Shown piece by piece: positions 55,940-64,000 of a stretch of DNA of 64,000 nt. The number at the start of each line of letters is the position of its first letter. Positions within the stretch are counted from its first letter, which is position 1. The notes under the pieces were generated by a model. It saw only the letters and a program-made list of their open reading frames with translations. It was not told the DNA's origin and made no database searches. The position numbers and the translations under genes were made by a program. The stretch is from Longimicrobium sp. (GTDB lineage Bacteria; Gemmatimonadota; Gemmatimonadetes; Longimicrobiales; Longimicrobiaceae): positions 1 through 64,000 of the forward strand of contig DASVTZ010000073.1 of the NCBI GenBank assembly GCA_036387335.1, given 5' to 3'.

Positions 55940-57166
55940 TCACCGGCCCGCCGCCGCCAGCGACGCACCCGCCGCCGCCAGCGCACCCACCGCCGCGCCC
56001 GCGACCCAAGGCCACGCGGGTGACGTATCCACGGCGAAGCTCCAGACGAAGGCGACGGGGATCACCACGCCCATCGACAGGCCGAAGCCGACCGCCCAGC
56101 GCCCCAGCAGCCGGTCCGCGGTACGCAGGCCGAGGGCGCGGTCGATCCAGCGGAGGCGGGAGCGCTCGGCGCGGCCCAGCGCGATGACGGCGGCGGACTG
56201 CATCACCAGCACGCCAGTGCACGCGGCGGCCACCCAGCGCCTCACCTCCGGGTCTCCGCCTGCGCGGAGGAGGGCGAGGGCGGCGATGATCCCCACCGGC
56301 GCAGCCAGGCGCCCCGCCCACCGGAAGCGGCGACTCACCACCACCGCGTCGCGCGCCCGCACGGCGCCCGCCCCACGCGGCAGGAGCGCCGGCAACCCAC
56401 GCCCGATCACCAGCTCCGATGCATCGGTGGTGGGCGGCGGCGCGTACGCGAGCTCGCCCGAGAGCGGGGCGAAGCGCGGCAGGGCACGGGCGAAGCGGCG
56501 GGCCCCGAGCGCCACCCAGAGCACCACGAGGAGCGCGATCACGCCGATTCGGACCGGCATGTTCGGGCCTAGCGCAACGCGGGCCGCCAGCGCGCCCGCA
56601 ACCAGCGGCGGGAGCGGCGCCCAGACCAGCGACGCGGCGGCGCTCAGACCCGCATCGGGTCCCAGAAGCCCGCGGATCGGACTCCGCTTCCCATCCGCCA
56701 TTCCCGCGGCGGCGCCAGAGGTGGTGGCGAGCGAGGACGCCCACGCCACCACCGCGCCGGCCGCCAGCATCGCGAGCGGTGCGCCGATCGGCTGCGCGGT
56801 GCGGATGAACGGGAGGAGGAAGAGACCCACCACCGCGAGCGCCGCCAGCAGCAGCCGGAGCGCACGATGCGCAAAAAGCGCCGCGGGCGGGATGCCCAGG
56901 CGGCGCAGGAGCGAGTCGTCTTCCGGGCGGAAGAGGATCGGGTATGCCTGGAAGGCGATGGGAGCCGAGACGAGGAGCCCCAGCAGGATCTGCCCGTCGC
57001 CGGTGGACACATCCGGCCGGAGCGCCTCGCCCGCAAGCCAGACGCCGCCGATGACGAGCGCCGCCGGGAGCGCGAACCCGGCCCACACGCCCACGCGCGG
57101 CCGGCGGACGGCGTCGGCCAGGCGGCGCGCGTCGAGGCGCAGAAGGAGGGCGAGAGGCGCAGTCAT
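55940..57166 (-). CDS. Polytopic membrane protein, ABC exporter permease-like
   Basis: This 408-residue protein starts at ATG 57166. It has about ten hydrophobic segments and Arg-rich loops (ALLLRLDARRLADAVRRPRVGVWAGFALPAALVIGGVWLAGEAL, LLAALAVVGLFLLPFIRTAQPIG). It has no enzymatic motif. Placed directly upstream of an ATP-binding protein on the same strand, it is likely the permease, though I do not recognise a named family. The longer frame to 57331 adds a Ser/Arg-rich extension and is rejected. Confidence 0.55.
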   Translation of the reverse strand: MTAPLALLLRLDARRLADAVRRPRVGVWAGFALPAALVIGGVWLAGEALRPDVSTGDGQILLGLLVSAPIAFQAYPILFRPEDDSLLRRLGIPPAALFAHRALRLLLAALAVVGLFLLPFIRTAQPIGAPLAMLAAGAVVAWASSLATTSGAAAGMADGKRSPIRGLLGPDAGLSAAASLVWAPLPPLVAGALAARVALGPNMPVRIGVIALLVVLWVALGARRFARALPRFAPLSGELAYAPPPTTDASELVIGRGLPALLPRGAGAVRARDAVVVSRRFRWAGRLAAPVGIIAALALLRAGGDPEVRRWVAAACTGVLVMQSAAVIALGRAERSRLRWIDRALGLRTADRLLGRWAVGFGLSMGVVIPVAFVWSFAVDTSPAWPWVAGAAVGALAAAGASLAAAGR

Positions 57167-57236
57167 GCCGAGCCCGAGCGCCGCAAAACCACGTACGAGC
57201 GGAGGCGGAAACGCAGCGCACCCATTCGCCCAGCGC

Positions 57237-58568
57237 TCACTCGATGCCGCCGCGCTCCCGCATGCGCGCGGCGATCTTGGCCTCGTAGCCGCGGTCGGAG
57301 GGCTCGTAGAAGCGCACCCCCGCGATCTCATCCGGCAGGCACTGCTGCGGGGTGTATCCGCCTTCGAAGTCGTGGGCGTACTTGTAGCCCTCGGCGTAGC
57401 CCCAGTCGCGCATCAGCTTGGTGGTCGCGTTGCGCAGGTGCAGCGGGACGGGTGCGTCCGGGTGCTCCCGGGCGGCGTCGGTGGCCGCGTGGAGGGCGAC
57501 GTAGGCGCGGTTCGACTTGGGCGCGTTGGCGACATAGAGGATCGCGTTCGAGAGCGGGAGGAGGCCTTCGGGGAGCCCCATCCGCTCGAACGCCATCAGC
57601 GCCTGTGTCGCGACGATTCCCGCCTGCGGATCGGCCAGGCCGACGTCTTCGTACGCGGCGGCCACCAGGCGGCGGAAGAGGGTGCGCGGGTCCTCGCCGC
57701 CGTTTAGCATCCGCATCGCCCAGTACAGCGCCCCCGATCCCGACGACGAGCGCAGCGACTTGTGGAAGGCGCTCAGCATCTCGTAGGCGAGGGTGGCGTC
57801 GTAGCGCGCGGTGCGCTGCTGGAGCGCCTCTCGCGCCACCTCGGCCGTCACCGTGCCGGTGCCGCGCACCAGACGAGCGGCCGTTTCCAGCCCGTTCAGC
57901 GCCTGCCGCGCATCGCCGCCGGAGGTGTGGATGATAAGGTCCTCGGCGTCCGTATCCAGCGACACGCTGCCGCCAAGTCCGCGCTCCGCATCGGCCAGCG
58001 CGCGGCGCAGGACGTCGCGCACGTCGTCGTCGCTCAGCGAGCGGAGAACGAGCACCTGCGAGCGCGAAAGGAGCGCGGGGTTGATCTCGAACGCTGGATG
58101 CTCCGTGGTGGCGCCCACCAGCGTCACCAATCCGCTCTCCAGCGAGGGGAGGAGGAAGTCCTGCTGGCCCTTGTTGAGGCGGTGGATCTCGTCGATGAAG
58201 AGGAGCGTGCCGTCGCCCGCTTTCTTTCGCGCCGTGGCTTCCTTGACCACCTCGCGGAGCCGCGGCACCCCCTCGCTGACCGCGTTGAAGGGGACGAAGG
58301 TGGAGTCCGCGTCGCCCGCGATCACGCGCGCCAGCGTTGTCTTGCCGCTCCCGGGGGGACCGTGGAGGATGAGGTTGGGGAGGTAGCCGGTCTCCAGCAG
58401 CTTGCGCAGGGTGCCGTCGGGCCCGGCGAGGTGCGGCTGGCCCACGATCTCGTCCAATGTGCGCGGCCGCATGCGCTCGGCGAGCGGCGCGTCGGCGGCG
58501 GGTGTGGCGGGACGGGGGCGCTCCTTCGGCGCCTCGGGCGCGCCGAACATGTCCAGTGAGTCGCTCAA
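57237..58568 (-). CDS. rarA: Replication-associated recombination protein RarA (MgsA)
   Basis: This 443-residue AAA+ protein starts at TTG 58568, overlapping the ZIP transporter stop (TTGA). ATG 58550 is an alternative with 6 fewer residues. It carries PLAERMRPRTLDEIVGQPHLAG, Walker A GPPGSGKTTLA, Walker B LLFIDEIHRLNKGQQDFLLPSLE, sensor 1 LVGATTEHPAFEINPALLSRSQV, and the C-terminal RarA part GGEDPRTLFRRLVAAAYEDVGLADP and GYKYAHDFEGGYTPQQCLPDEI. RarA acts at stalled replication forks. Length is typical. Confidence 0.95.
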   Translation of the reverse strand: MSDSLDMFGAPEAPKERPRPATPAADAPLAERMRPRTLDEIVGQPHLAGPDGTLRKLLETGYLPNLILHGPPGSGKTTLARVIAGDADSTFVPFNAVSEGVPRLREVVKEATARKKAGDGTLLFIDEIHRLNKGQQDFLLPSLESGLVTLVGATTEHPAFEINPALLSRSQVLVLRSLSDDDVRDVLRRALADAERGLGGSVSLDTDAEDLIIHTSGGDARQALNGLETAARLVRGTGTVTAEVAREALQQRTARYDATLAYEMLSAFHKSLRSSSGSGALYWAMRMLNGGEDPRTLFRRLVAAAYEDVGLADPQAGIVATQALMAFERMGLPEGLLPLSNAILYVANAPKSNRAYVALHAATDAAREHPDAPVPLHLRNATTKLMRDWGYAEGYKYAHDFEGGYTPQQCLPDEIAGVRFYEPSDRGYEAKIAARMRERGGIE

Positions 58569-59341
58569 TGGACGAACCCGTGCACGAGTTGTGAGGCCAG
58601 CAGGTAGAGCCCGGCCCCGCCGAACACCGCCAGCGCGAGCGGCCAGCTCCGCCCCTTCTGGACCTCGGGGATCAGGTTGGATGCGGCGACGTACAGCGTC
58701 ACGCCCGCGCTCAGCGCCAGCCCGTGCTCCGCCAGCACGGCGATGTAGCGGGTCAGCAGCACGCCCAGCACCGTCGACACTCCCAGGAGCGCCACGCCGC
58801 AAAGCGCCCGGCGTCGCGAGTTGCCGCTGGCGAGCATGATGGAGGCGACGGTGATCCCCTCCGGAATCTTGTGCAGGAGGATGGCGACGAAGACGAGCAG
58901 GCCCAGCCACGCGCCCACCCCGAACGCGCTGGCGATGGCGACGCCGTCGAAAAAAGTGTGCAGGAGGAGCCCCACCAGCGCCGTGATCCCCACCCAGCGC
59001 CCCACCATCTCGTGGTGGTGCGTCTCCTCTCCGAAGTGGAAGTGGGGCGTGACGACGTGCTGCGTGAGGTGCACCAGAAGGTAGCCGACGAGCACCGCCA
59101 CGGGCGCGCCGCGCGCCTCCAGCGCTTCCGGGAGCATCCCCACGCAGACGGTGGCCAGCATGAAGCCGCCCCCGAAGGCGATCAGCATCCGCTGCGACTC
59201 CGCGCTGCGCGGGCGCGCGGCGGTGATCAGGAGCCCCCCGGCGAGATTCGCCCCGGCCGCGGCGAGGGCGTACAGCAGAGCAGCGTTCAACGGCCCGTGG
59301 TCGAAAAAGAGAGGTTGTTCCGGCAGCCCCGAATTGACCAC
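58565..59341 (-). CDS. ZIP family divalent metal transporter
   Basis: This 258-residue protein starts at GTG 59341. It has eight predicted helices. The metal-site motifs are in helices 4 and 5: LLLHTFFDGVAIASAF and LLHKIPEGITVASIML (H-x-x-x-E/D). The loop HFHFGEETHHHE is His-rich. ZIP transporters bring zinc, iron or other divalent metals into the cytoplasm. It is coupled to rarA, but the two share no process. Metal identity cannot be read from the sequence. Confidence 0.88.
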   Translation of the reverse strand: MVNSGLPEQPLFFDHGPLNAALLYALAAAGANLAGGLLITAARPRSAESQRMLIAFGGGFMLATVCVGMLPEALEARGAPVAVLVGYLLVHLTQHVVTPHFHFGEETHHHEMVGRWVGITALVGLLLHTFFDGVAIASAFGVGAWLGLLVFVAILLHKIPEGITVASIMLASGNSRRRALCGVALLGVSTVLGVLLTRYIAVLAEHGLALSAGVTLYVAASNLIPEVQKGRSWPLALAVFGGAGLYLLASQLVHGFVH

Positions 59342-59376
59342 GCACCGGCCCGGCTGTCAACGACCTAACTGCATGG

Positions 59377-59504
59377 CTCACGCGGAGGCGCGGAGACGCA
59401 GAGAGAACAACCTGAAAGAAGTTCTCTGTGGTTGCAGTTCCTTCTGAGCTCTCTGTGTGAGCTTTTCTGTCGTTCCTCTCTGCGTCTCCGCGTCTCCGCG
59501 TGAG
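59377..59504. repeat. Dispersed palindrome, copy 5 (compound)
   Basis: The outer arms CTCACGCGGAGGCGCGGAGA and CTCCGCGTCTCCGCGTGAG enclose an inner pair (CAGAGAGAACAAC / GTTCCTCTCTG and TCTGTGGTT-like). It lies between acpS and the ZIP gene. It resembles copy 6, suggesting a composite element. Confidence 0.78.
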
Positions 59505-59513
59505 ATTCCGTTT

Positions 59514-59891
59514 TCAGGCTTCGAGAATGACGACGGCGCCCGCCGTATCTTCGGAGTGGGTCATGGTGAGATGGATGCGGACGGTGCCGCGCGCCTCGGC
59601 GGCCTCGGCGGCGCGGCCGGAGAGGCGCAGGGTGGGCGCGCCGGACGGGAGGGAGACGACCTCCACCTCCGTCCACTCGCCGCCGCGGCCCACGCCGGTG
59701 CCGAGCGCCTTGAAGAACGCCTCCTTGGCGGCGAAGCGCGCGGCGTACGATTCGGCCGGATGGCGGCTCCCGGCGCAGCGGCGCGCCTCCGCGGCGGAGA
59801 AGAGCCGGCGCAGGGCGCGTTCGGGACGCCGCTGGATCATCGCCCACACGCGCTCCACGCTCACCAGGTCCATCCCGAGGCCCACGATCAT
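59514..59891 (-). CDS. acpS: Holo-[acyl-carrier-protein] synthase
   Basis: This 125-residue protein starts at ATG 59891. It has IVGLGMDLVSVERV (catalytic Asp), RRLFSAAEARRCAGSRHPAESYAARFAAKEAFFKALGTGV (the F-A-A-K-E-A-x-x-K-A-L-G motif) and HLTMTHSEDTAGAVVILE. AcpS moves 4'-phosphopantetheine from CoA to acyl carrier protein serines. A palindrome copy follows the stop. The longer frame to 60200 is not needed. The length is normal. Confidence 0.95.
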   Translation of the reverse strand: MIVGLGMDLVSVERVWAMIQRRPERALRRLFSAAEARRCAGSRHPAESYAARFAAKEAFFKALGTGVGRGGEWTEVEVVSLPSGAPTLRLSGRAAEAAEARGTVRIHLTMTHSEDTAGAVVILEA

Positions 59892-60054
59892 CCGAGCCAG
59901 CCTTGCGCGCGAGGGGAGTAAGGGTGCAACGTCTCTGAAGATAGGCGCGCGGTGCCCACCGCTCAACGCCCGCGCGGCACGCCATTCGCACAGCGGGGCC
60001 GCGGCCGGGGAGGGTTCGGCGCGCATCCATTCCGAGCGAAGAGGCAGACGCGGC

Positions 60055-60183
60055 GTGGCGAGAAATCCGTGGAAGGCGCGGGCCCGGCTGCTGGGCACGG
60101 TTTTGATGGCGGCAGCGCTGGGGATCCTCGTGGGATACCTCCTGTTGCAGGTGACCATCATGCGCTGGTCCACCAGCACCTGA
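60055..60183 (+). CDS. Possible small membrane protein
   Basis: A 42-residue frame from GTG 60055 reads V-A-R-N-P-W-K-A-R-A-R-L, then a hydrophobic helix (LGTVLMAAALGILVGYLLLQVTIM) and RWSTST. The codon pattern and positive N-terminus suit a single-pass protein. There is no clear ribosome-binding site and it lies just before dacB. It may be unreal. Confidence 0.3.
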   Translation: MARNPWKARARLLGTVLMAAALGILVGYLLLQVTIMRWSTST

Positions 60184-60220
60184 GCCCCCGCGCGTCCCAA
60201 CGCTGTTCCCGGTATCCCCG

Positions 60221-61522
60221 ATGAAGTCCATCCTGGCCGTACTCGCCCTCGCCGCGGCCCTCGCCGTCGGCGTCCCCGTCCACGCGCAGCCTTCCGCGAC
60301 TGAGCACTCAGGCGCGGCCTCGTCGCGGGTGGCCGAGCTGGAGCGCGACCTGCGCGCCATCCTGCGCGGCCCCGGCATGGCCGGCGCCACTCACGGCGTC
60401 CTCGTAGTGTCGCTGGACCGCGCCGACACGCTTTTCTCCTGGAACGCGGACGCGCGGCTCACCCCCGCATCCAACCTGAAGCTGTTCAGCACGGCGGCGG
60501 CGCTCCACTACCTCGGGCCTGAGTTCCGCTGGAGCACCTACCTCCTTGCGGAGGGTGAGGTGCGCGGCGGGGTGCTGGCGGGCGACCTCGTCCTCTTCGG
60601 CACCGGCGACCCTACTCTGGGGAGCCGTCGCTTCCCCGGAACGGCGCGTGCCCTCGACGCCCTCGCGGACTCGCTTCGTGCCCGCGGCGTTCGCGAGGTG
60701 AGCGGCTCGATCGTGGCGGACGGCTCCTTCTTCGACCCGCGCCTGCGCGGCCAGGGGTGGACCGCCGAGGACCTCGTGAGCTGGTTCGGCGCTCCCGTCT
60801 CGTCCCTCGTGACCACCGAGAACCTCTCAGGCGGACGCCCGGTGGACGAGCCGGTCCGCGTGGCCGGCGAGCGCTTTCGCACCGCACTCGCCCGCGCGGG
60901 GATCAAGGTGCGCGGTGGCGTGAGGACGGTTCGTGAGCCGGGGCTCTCGCGCGCGGGCTTCCACGCGCGGCGGCAGGCGGCGGGCACGCACGTCCTCGCC
61001 ACCTACCGCTCGCCCGCGCTGCGCGACGTGGTGCGCGTGACGAACCACATCAGCCACAACCTCTTCGCCGACGAAGCGCTGCGGACGGTCGGCCGCGTCG
61101 CCGGCGGCGAGGGCTCGTTCGAGGCCGGGGAACGCGCCGTCGCCCGCATGCTCTCCAGCGCCGACCCGCCGCGGATGCTGGACGGCTCCGGCCTGTCGCG
61201 CCTGGACCGCGTGAGCGCCCGCACGGTCGTCACGCTGCTGGCCGCGATGGCGCGCTCCCCAGAGGCCCCCGTGTTCCGCGCCTCGCTCCCGATCGCGGGG
61301 AGCGAGGCGGGGCTGCGCCGGATGTACGGCACCGCCGCCGCGGGCAACCTCCGCGCGAAGACCGGCACCCTCGCGACGGTTTCCGCCCTTTCCGGCTACG
61401 TCACCGCCGCCGACGGCGAGCGCCTGGCCTTCAGCATCATCACCAACGGCGTCCCCCGCACCGCCCTCGCCAAGGAAGCCGAGAACCGCATCGGTGTTCG
61501 CCTGGCCGAGTTTCGGCGCTGA
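60221..61522 (+). CDS. dacB: D-alanyl-D-alanine carboxypeptidase/endopeptidase (PBP4-type)
   Basis: This 433-residue protein starts at ATG 60221 with a signal peptide (GVPVHAQPS). Active-site motifs of the S13 family are ASNLKLF (S-x-x-K), THISHNLFAD (S-x-N, in the form SHN) and RAKTGTLATVSALSGY (K-T-G). The inserted domains II and III of DacB are reduced. It cuts the terminal D-Ala from peptidoglycan stems and cross-links in the periplasm. A GC palindrome follows the stop. Confidence 0.92.
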   Translation: MKSILAVLALAAALAVGVPVHAQPSATEHSGAASSRVAELERDLRAILRGPGMAGATHGVLVVSLDRADTLFSWNADARLTPASNLKLFSTAAALHYLGPEFRWSTYLLAEGEVRGGVLAGDLVLFGTGDPTLGSRRFPGTARALDALADSLRARGVREVSGSIVADGSFFDPRLRGQGWTAEDLVSWFGAPVSSLVTTENLSGGRPVDEPVRVAGERFRTALARAGIKVRGGVRTVREPGLSRAGFHARRQAAGTHVLATYRSPALRDVVRVTNHISHNLFADEALRTVGRVAGGEGSFEAGERAVARMLSSADPPRMLDGSGLSRLDRVSARTVVTLLAAMARSPEAPVFRASLPIAGSEAGLRRMYGTAAAGNLRAKTGTLATVSALSGYVTAADGERLAFSIITNGVPRTALAKEAENRIGVRLAEFRR

Positions 61523-61538
61523 GCAGGGAACAGCAGGT

Positions 61539-61717
61539 CTCACGCGGAGGCGCGGAGACGCAGAGAGGCGCGGAACCATCACCGGTTCCGCGCCTCTGTT
61601 TTCGCAGAGCCGCAGAATAAACCACCAAAGGGTTCTCTGTGGCTTGCAGTTCCCTCTGTGCCCTCTGTGTGAGGCTTTTCTCTGCTGTTCCTCTGCGCCT
61701 CCGCGTCTCCGCGTGAG
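61539..61717. repeat. Dispersed palindrome, copy 6 (compound)
   Basis: The outer arms CTCACGCGGAGGCGCGGAGA and GCGTCTCCGCGTGAG are about 140 bases apart. Between them stand GCGCGGAACCATCACCGGTTCCGCGC (a strong hairpin) and AGGGTTCTCTGTGGCTTGCAG. It fills the gap between convergent dacB and the NlpC/P60 gene. Confidence 0.78.
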
Positions 61718-61729
61718 ACCCGCAGTTTT

Positions 61730-62782
61730 TCAGATCATCCGACGAGCGCACACGAAGATGCGGCGCAGCTCGCGCTCGTAGTTGCGGCGGCCCATCATGT
61801 CGTTGCGCGCGACGCCGCCGTTGCCCAGCGACGAGTGGATGATGCGGGAACCGCCCGTGGACATGGTGACGTGCGTCACGCGCCCGCCGGAGTCCTCCGC
61901 GAAGAAGAGGAGGTCGCCGGCCTTGAGCCGCGAGAAGTCCTCGCCGGGATCGACTTCGGCGCCGCTGCGCGACTGCTGGTCGGAGTCGCGGGGAATGGTG
62001 GTGCCGTGGAGGCGATGGAGCGCCTGCACGAAGCCCGAGCAGTCCACGCCACCCATCGTCACCCCGCCCCACAGGTACGGCGCGCCCAGCCAGCGAGACC
62101 CCGTCTCGCACATCGCCTCGCCCACCGTGGGAAAGGACATGGGACGCAGCGCGGCGGGAAAGAGGTCGCCGTGGGGCGTGCCGACGCGGCCGTCGGGGAG
62201 GCGCACCAGGCCGTCCGGCTCGCGCATGACGCGCGCGCCCCAGGGGAGGAAGATGATGCGCTCCCCGTCGTGGCCGATGACCTCCGCGCCGAGCGAGATC
62301 CACGGCTCGCCCGCGCCGCCGACTTCCCAGGCGCGGGCCTCGTGCTCGTGCTGCAGCGCCAGGTAGCCCGCGTGGATCCAGCCGATGTAGCCGTCGTACG
62401 CGCGGCACTGGAGCCAGCGGCCCACGCTGCGCAGCACTACCAGCCGGTTCCCCAGCACCGTCTGCGAGATCTGCGTCTCGCGGACGGCGGGGCCGGAGAG
62501 CATCGGCGCCACGGCGGAGGTGACGAGCGCGTGCACCATCTCCTCCGGGCCCGTGTCCGGAAGGCGCTGCACCTCGTCGCGCACCTCGCGCCACCCGGTG
62601 AGCCCCGCGATGCGCAGCCGCAGCTCGTCCGCCGCATTGGCCTCGGAGGTGACGCCCACCAGTGCGACGGCGTCGCCATCCACCTCCACCGACACCTCGA
62701 AGACGGCGGTACGGGGGTCGGGCGCGAACTCCTCGCGCACCGCCTCCACCAGCGCGGTCGTCTCGTCCACGGCGCTCCTCAC
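61730..62782 (-). CDS. NlpC/P60-family cell-wall hydrolase with SH3-like domains
   Basis: This 350-residue protein starts at GTG 62782 and overlaps the previous stop (GTGA). The NlpC/P60 core is APYLWGGVTMGGVDCSGFVQALHRLHG (catalytic Cys in D-C-S-G-F), with the second His in VTHVTMST and a third polar residue in SRIIHSS. The segment RLPDTGPEEMVHALVTSAVAPML precedes SH3-like strands (RETQISQTVLGNRLVVLRSVGRWLQCRAYDGYIGWIHAGYL). It resembles bacterial SH3-NlpC peptidoglycan endopeptidases. There is no signal peptide, which is odd for an envelope enzyme, so it may need another route or act on intracellular muropeptides. Confidence 0.87.
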   Translation of the reverse strand: MRSAVDETTALVEAVREEFAPDPRTAVFEVSVEVDGDAVALVGVTSEANAADELRLRIAGLTGWREVRDEVQRLPDTGPEEMVHALVTSAVAPMLSGPAVRETQISQTVLGNRLVVLRSVGRWLQCRAYDGYIGWIHAGYLALQHEHEARAWEVGGAGEPWISLGAEVIGHDGERIIFLPWGARVMREPDGLVRLPDGRVGTPHGDLFPAALRPMSFPTVGEAMCETGSRWLGAPYLWGGVTMGGVDCSGFVQALHRLHGTTIPRDSDQQSRSGAEVDPGEDFSRLKAGDLLFFAEDSGGRVTHVTMSTGGSRIIHSSLGNGGVARNDMMGRRNYERELRRIFVCARRMI

Positions 62783-63966
62783 CAGGTCTCCGGGCGGGAA
62801 AGGACCTCCATCACCACGGCGATGTCGTCATCGGTGTTGTAGAGGTGCGGCGAGATGCGGATGGCGCCCTCGCGCAGGACGCAGTTCACGCCCGCGCGCC
62901 CCATGGCCCGGAACGCGCGCTCCGCGTCCGGCGGACGGAAGCAGAAAATCCCGCTGCGGTGTTCGGGACGCAGGTCGCTGACGATCTCCGCCGCGCCAGT
63001 CGAGCGAAGCCACTCGATGAGCGGGTCGAGCAGCTCCAGCACGTGGCGGCGGATGTTGCCGGGACCGACCTCGTGGAGAAGCGTGAGCGATTCCGTCATC
63101 CCCGCGATGTCCTGAAAGGGAAGCGTCGCCACCTCGAAGCGGCGCGCCGTGTCCCAGAACTCGTAGCGGTAGTCGAGGAGGCGGCTGTAATCGAGCGTCC
63201 CCGAGATCGCCGTCCACCCCACCACGCGTGGCTCGAGCTTCGTCACCAGCTGGCGGCGCACGTAGGCGAAGCCGGTGCCGAAGGGGCTGCACAGCCACTT
63301 GTGCCCGCCGGTCGCCAGGACGTCTACGTTGGCGGCGCGCACGTCCACCGGCACCTGGCCGAGCGACTGGATCGCGTCCACCACGAAGAAGATGCCTTGC
63401 CGGCGGCAGACGCTCCCGAAGCGCTCCAGCACGGCGCTGTACCCGGACGCGAACTGCACGGAAGAGAGCGCAAAGATGCCGACATCGCCGCGCTCCAGCT
63501 CCGCCAGGATCCGCGCCTCGTCCGGCCGCCCGAACTCGTCGGCGGGGACGAGGTCGAGCGTGACGCCCGCGTTGCGCGCGAGCTGCATCCACGGGTAGAC
63601 GTTGGCCGGGAACTCGCGGTCGCTCACCACCACGCGCTGCCCCGGGCGCAGCGGCAGGATGTGCGCGGCGAGATTGATCCCGTAGCTGGTGTTCGGGAGG
63701 AGCGCGATCTCGTCCGCATCGGCCCCGACCAGACGTGCGGCGGCCTCGCGCGCGCGGGTGAGCGTCGGCTCGAAGTCGTCGCCCGTCAGGTCGTGCGCGG
63801 ACGCGCGGCGGCGGTTGAGCGTGTCGATGGCGCGGACGGCGCGCTCCGGAAGGGGCGCTACGGCGGCGGCGTTGAGGTACGGCGCGCGCGTGGCGGTGGG
63901 GAACTCCCTCTCTCGAAGGGCGCGTACGTCCAGCGCCGGTGGGGCGGTCTGCGCGGATGCGGCCAA
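62779..63966 (-). CDS. Class V aminotransferase-fold protein
   Basis: This 395-residue protein starts at TTG 63966, after GAGGAG. It has the PLP lysine in ATGGHKWLCSPFGTGFAYVRR, the Asp/Gln contacts in FVVDAIQSLGQVPVDV and NTSYGINLAAHILP. It resembles cysteine desulfurase/isopenicillin-N epimerase and kynureninase-like proteins of class V, without the desulfurase Cys loop seen by eye. The enzyme reaction is unknown. It is translationally coupled to the NlpC/P60 gene. The ATG-less start needs experimental support. Confidence 0.8.
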   Translation of the reverse strand: MAASAQTAPPALDVRALREREFPTATRAPYLNAAAVAPLPERAVRAIDTLNRRRASAHDLTGDDFEPTLTRAREAAARLVGADADEIALLPNTSYGINLAAHILPLRPGQRVVVSDREFPANVYPWMQLARNAGVTLDLVPADEFGRPDEARILAELERGDVGIFALSSVQFASGYSAVLERFGSVCRRQGIFFVVDAIQSLGQVPVDVRAANVDVLATGGHKWLCSPFGTGFAYVRRQLVTKLEPRVVGWTAISGTLDYSRLLDYRYEFWDTARRFEVATLPFQDIAGMTESLTLLHEVGPGNIRRHVLELLDPLIEWLRSTGAAEIVSDLRPEHRSGIFCFRPPDAERAFRAMGRAGVNCVLREGAIRISPHLYNTDDDIAVVMEVLSRPETW

Positions 63967-64000
63967 CAGGTCGATCTCCTCTGGGTGAGGCGAAACGATA

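Noticed and set aside
55788..57221. A second minus-strand frame of 477 residues over the membrane protein gene
   Set aside because: It is Arg/Gly-rich and out of frame with the hydrophobic segments of the 408-residue protein.
1225..61717. Dispersed repeats considered as a CRISPR array
   Set aside because: The copies are far apart, of unequal length and palindromic; no regular repeat-spacer array or cas gene is present.

Overview
The window is G+C-rich throughout, densely packed, and codes in long runs of overlapping genes with GTG and TTG starts. It carries dockerin/cohesin-type secreted proteins, many TPR proteins, a TonB-dependent receptor (so a diderm), alaC, and intergenic palindromes built on the word CACGCGGAGACGCGGAGACGCAGAG. 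From memory of such genomes, the best guess is a Gemmatimonadota (Longimicrobium-like) chromosome. No marker gene in the window proves this.

Layout. 1-6.2 kb: dockerin/cohesin-like secreted proteins, AlaC aminotransferase, a paired M16 protease operon and a small membrane protein. 6.2-10.35 kb: a two-gene cysteine tryptophylquinone (CTQ) oxidase system in which the LodA-like oxidase is fused to an N-terminal catalase-like domain, beside its LodB-like flavoprotein. 10.4-13.3 kb: a small HTH-like protein, a TPR protein and a convergent small lipoprotein with a duplicated WTIGSG motif, preceded by repeated TGGCGGATT sites; then a GNAT. 13.66-32.5 kb: a sigma-54 activator followed by a long plus-strand run that looks like an undescribed biosynthetic pathway. 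It contains an NTF2-like protein, a phosphodiesterase, a DegT aminotransferase, a split transketolase, two radical SAM enzymes, a fold-type III PLP protein without its PLP lysine, a TldD-like peptidase with a TldE-like partner, two unknowns (one BtrH-like), a P450, a sulfotransferase and an APC permease. A tRNA-Gln(UUG) follows.

32.8-42.8 kb (minus strand): a thiazole/oxazole-modified peptide (TOMM) cluster read from a precursor with a run of seven cysteines through a leader-binding/E1-like protein, YcaO, SagB-type dehydrogenase, CPBP protease, TPR protein, TonB receptor, second TPR protein and ABC exporter. A copper amine oxidase diverges from it (43.2-45.1 kb).

45.2-64 kb is mostly ordinary housekeeping: ispE, a flippase-like membrane protein, a degenerate Hpt-like protein, pdxJ, a DUF2520 protein, hflX, three tandem HicB-like genes without HicA, an ABC-F ATPase, a LEA2-like lipoprotein, an ABC exporter, rarA, a ZIP transporter, acpS, dacB, an NlpC/P60 hydrolase and a class V aminotransferase. 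These are separated by copies of the intergenic palindrome.

The two most interesting systems are the TOMM cluster and the 15-31 kb pathway. The catalase-CTQ oxidase fusion and the peptide-regulator-like locus at 10.4-12.65 kb come next. All functions are inferred from motifs read by eye; no searches were run.
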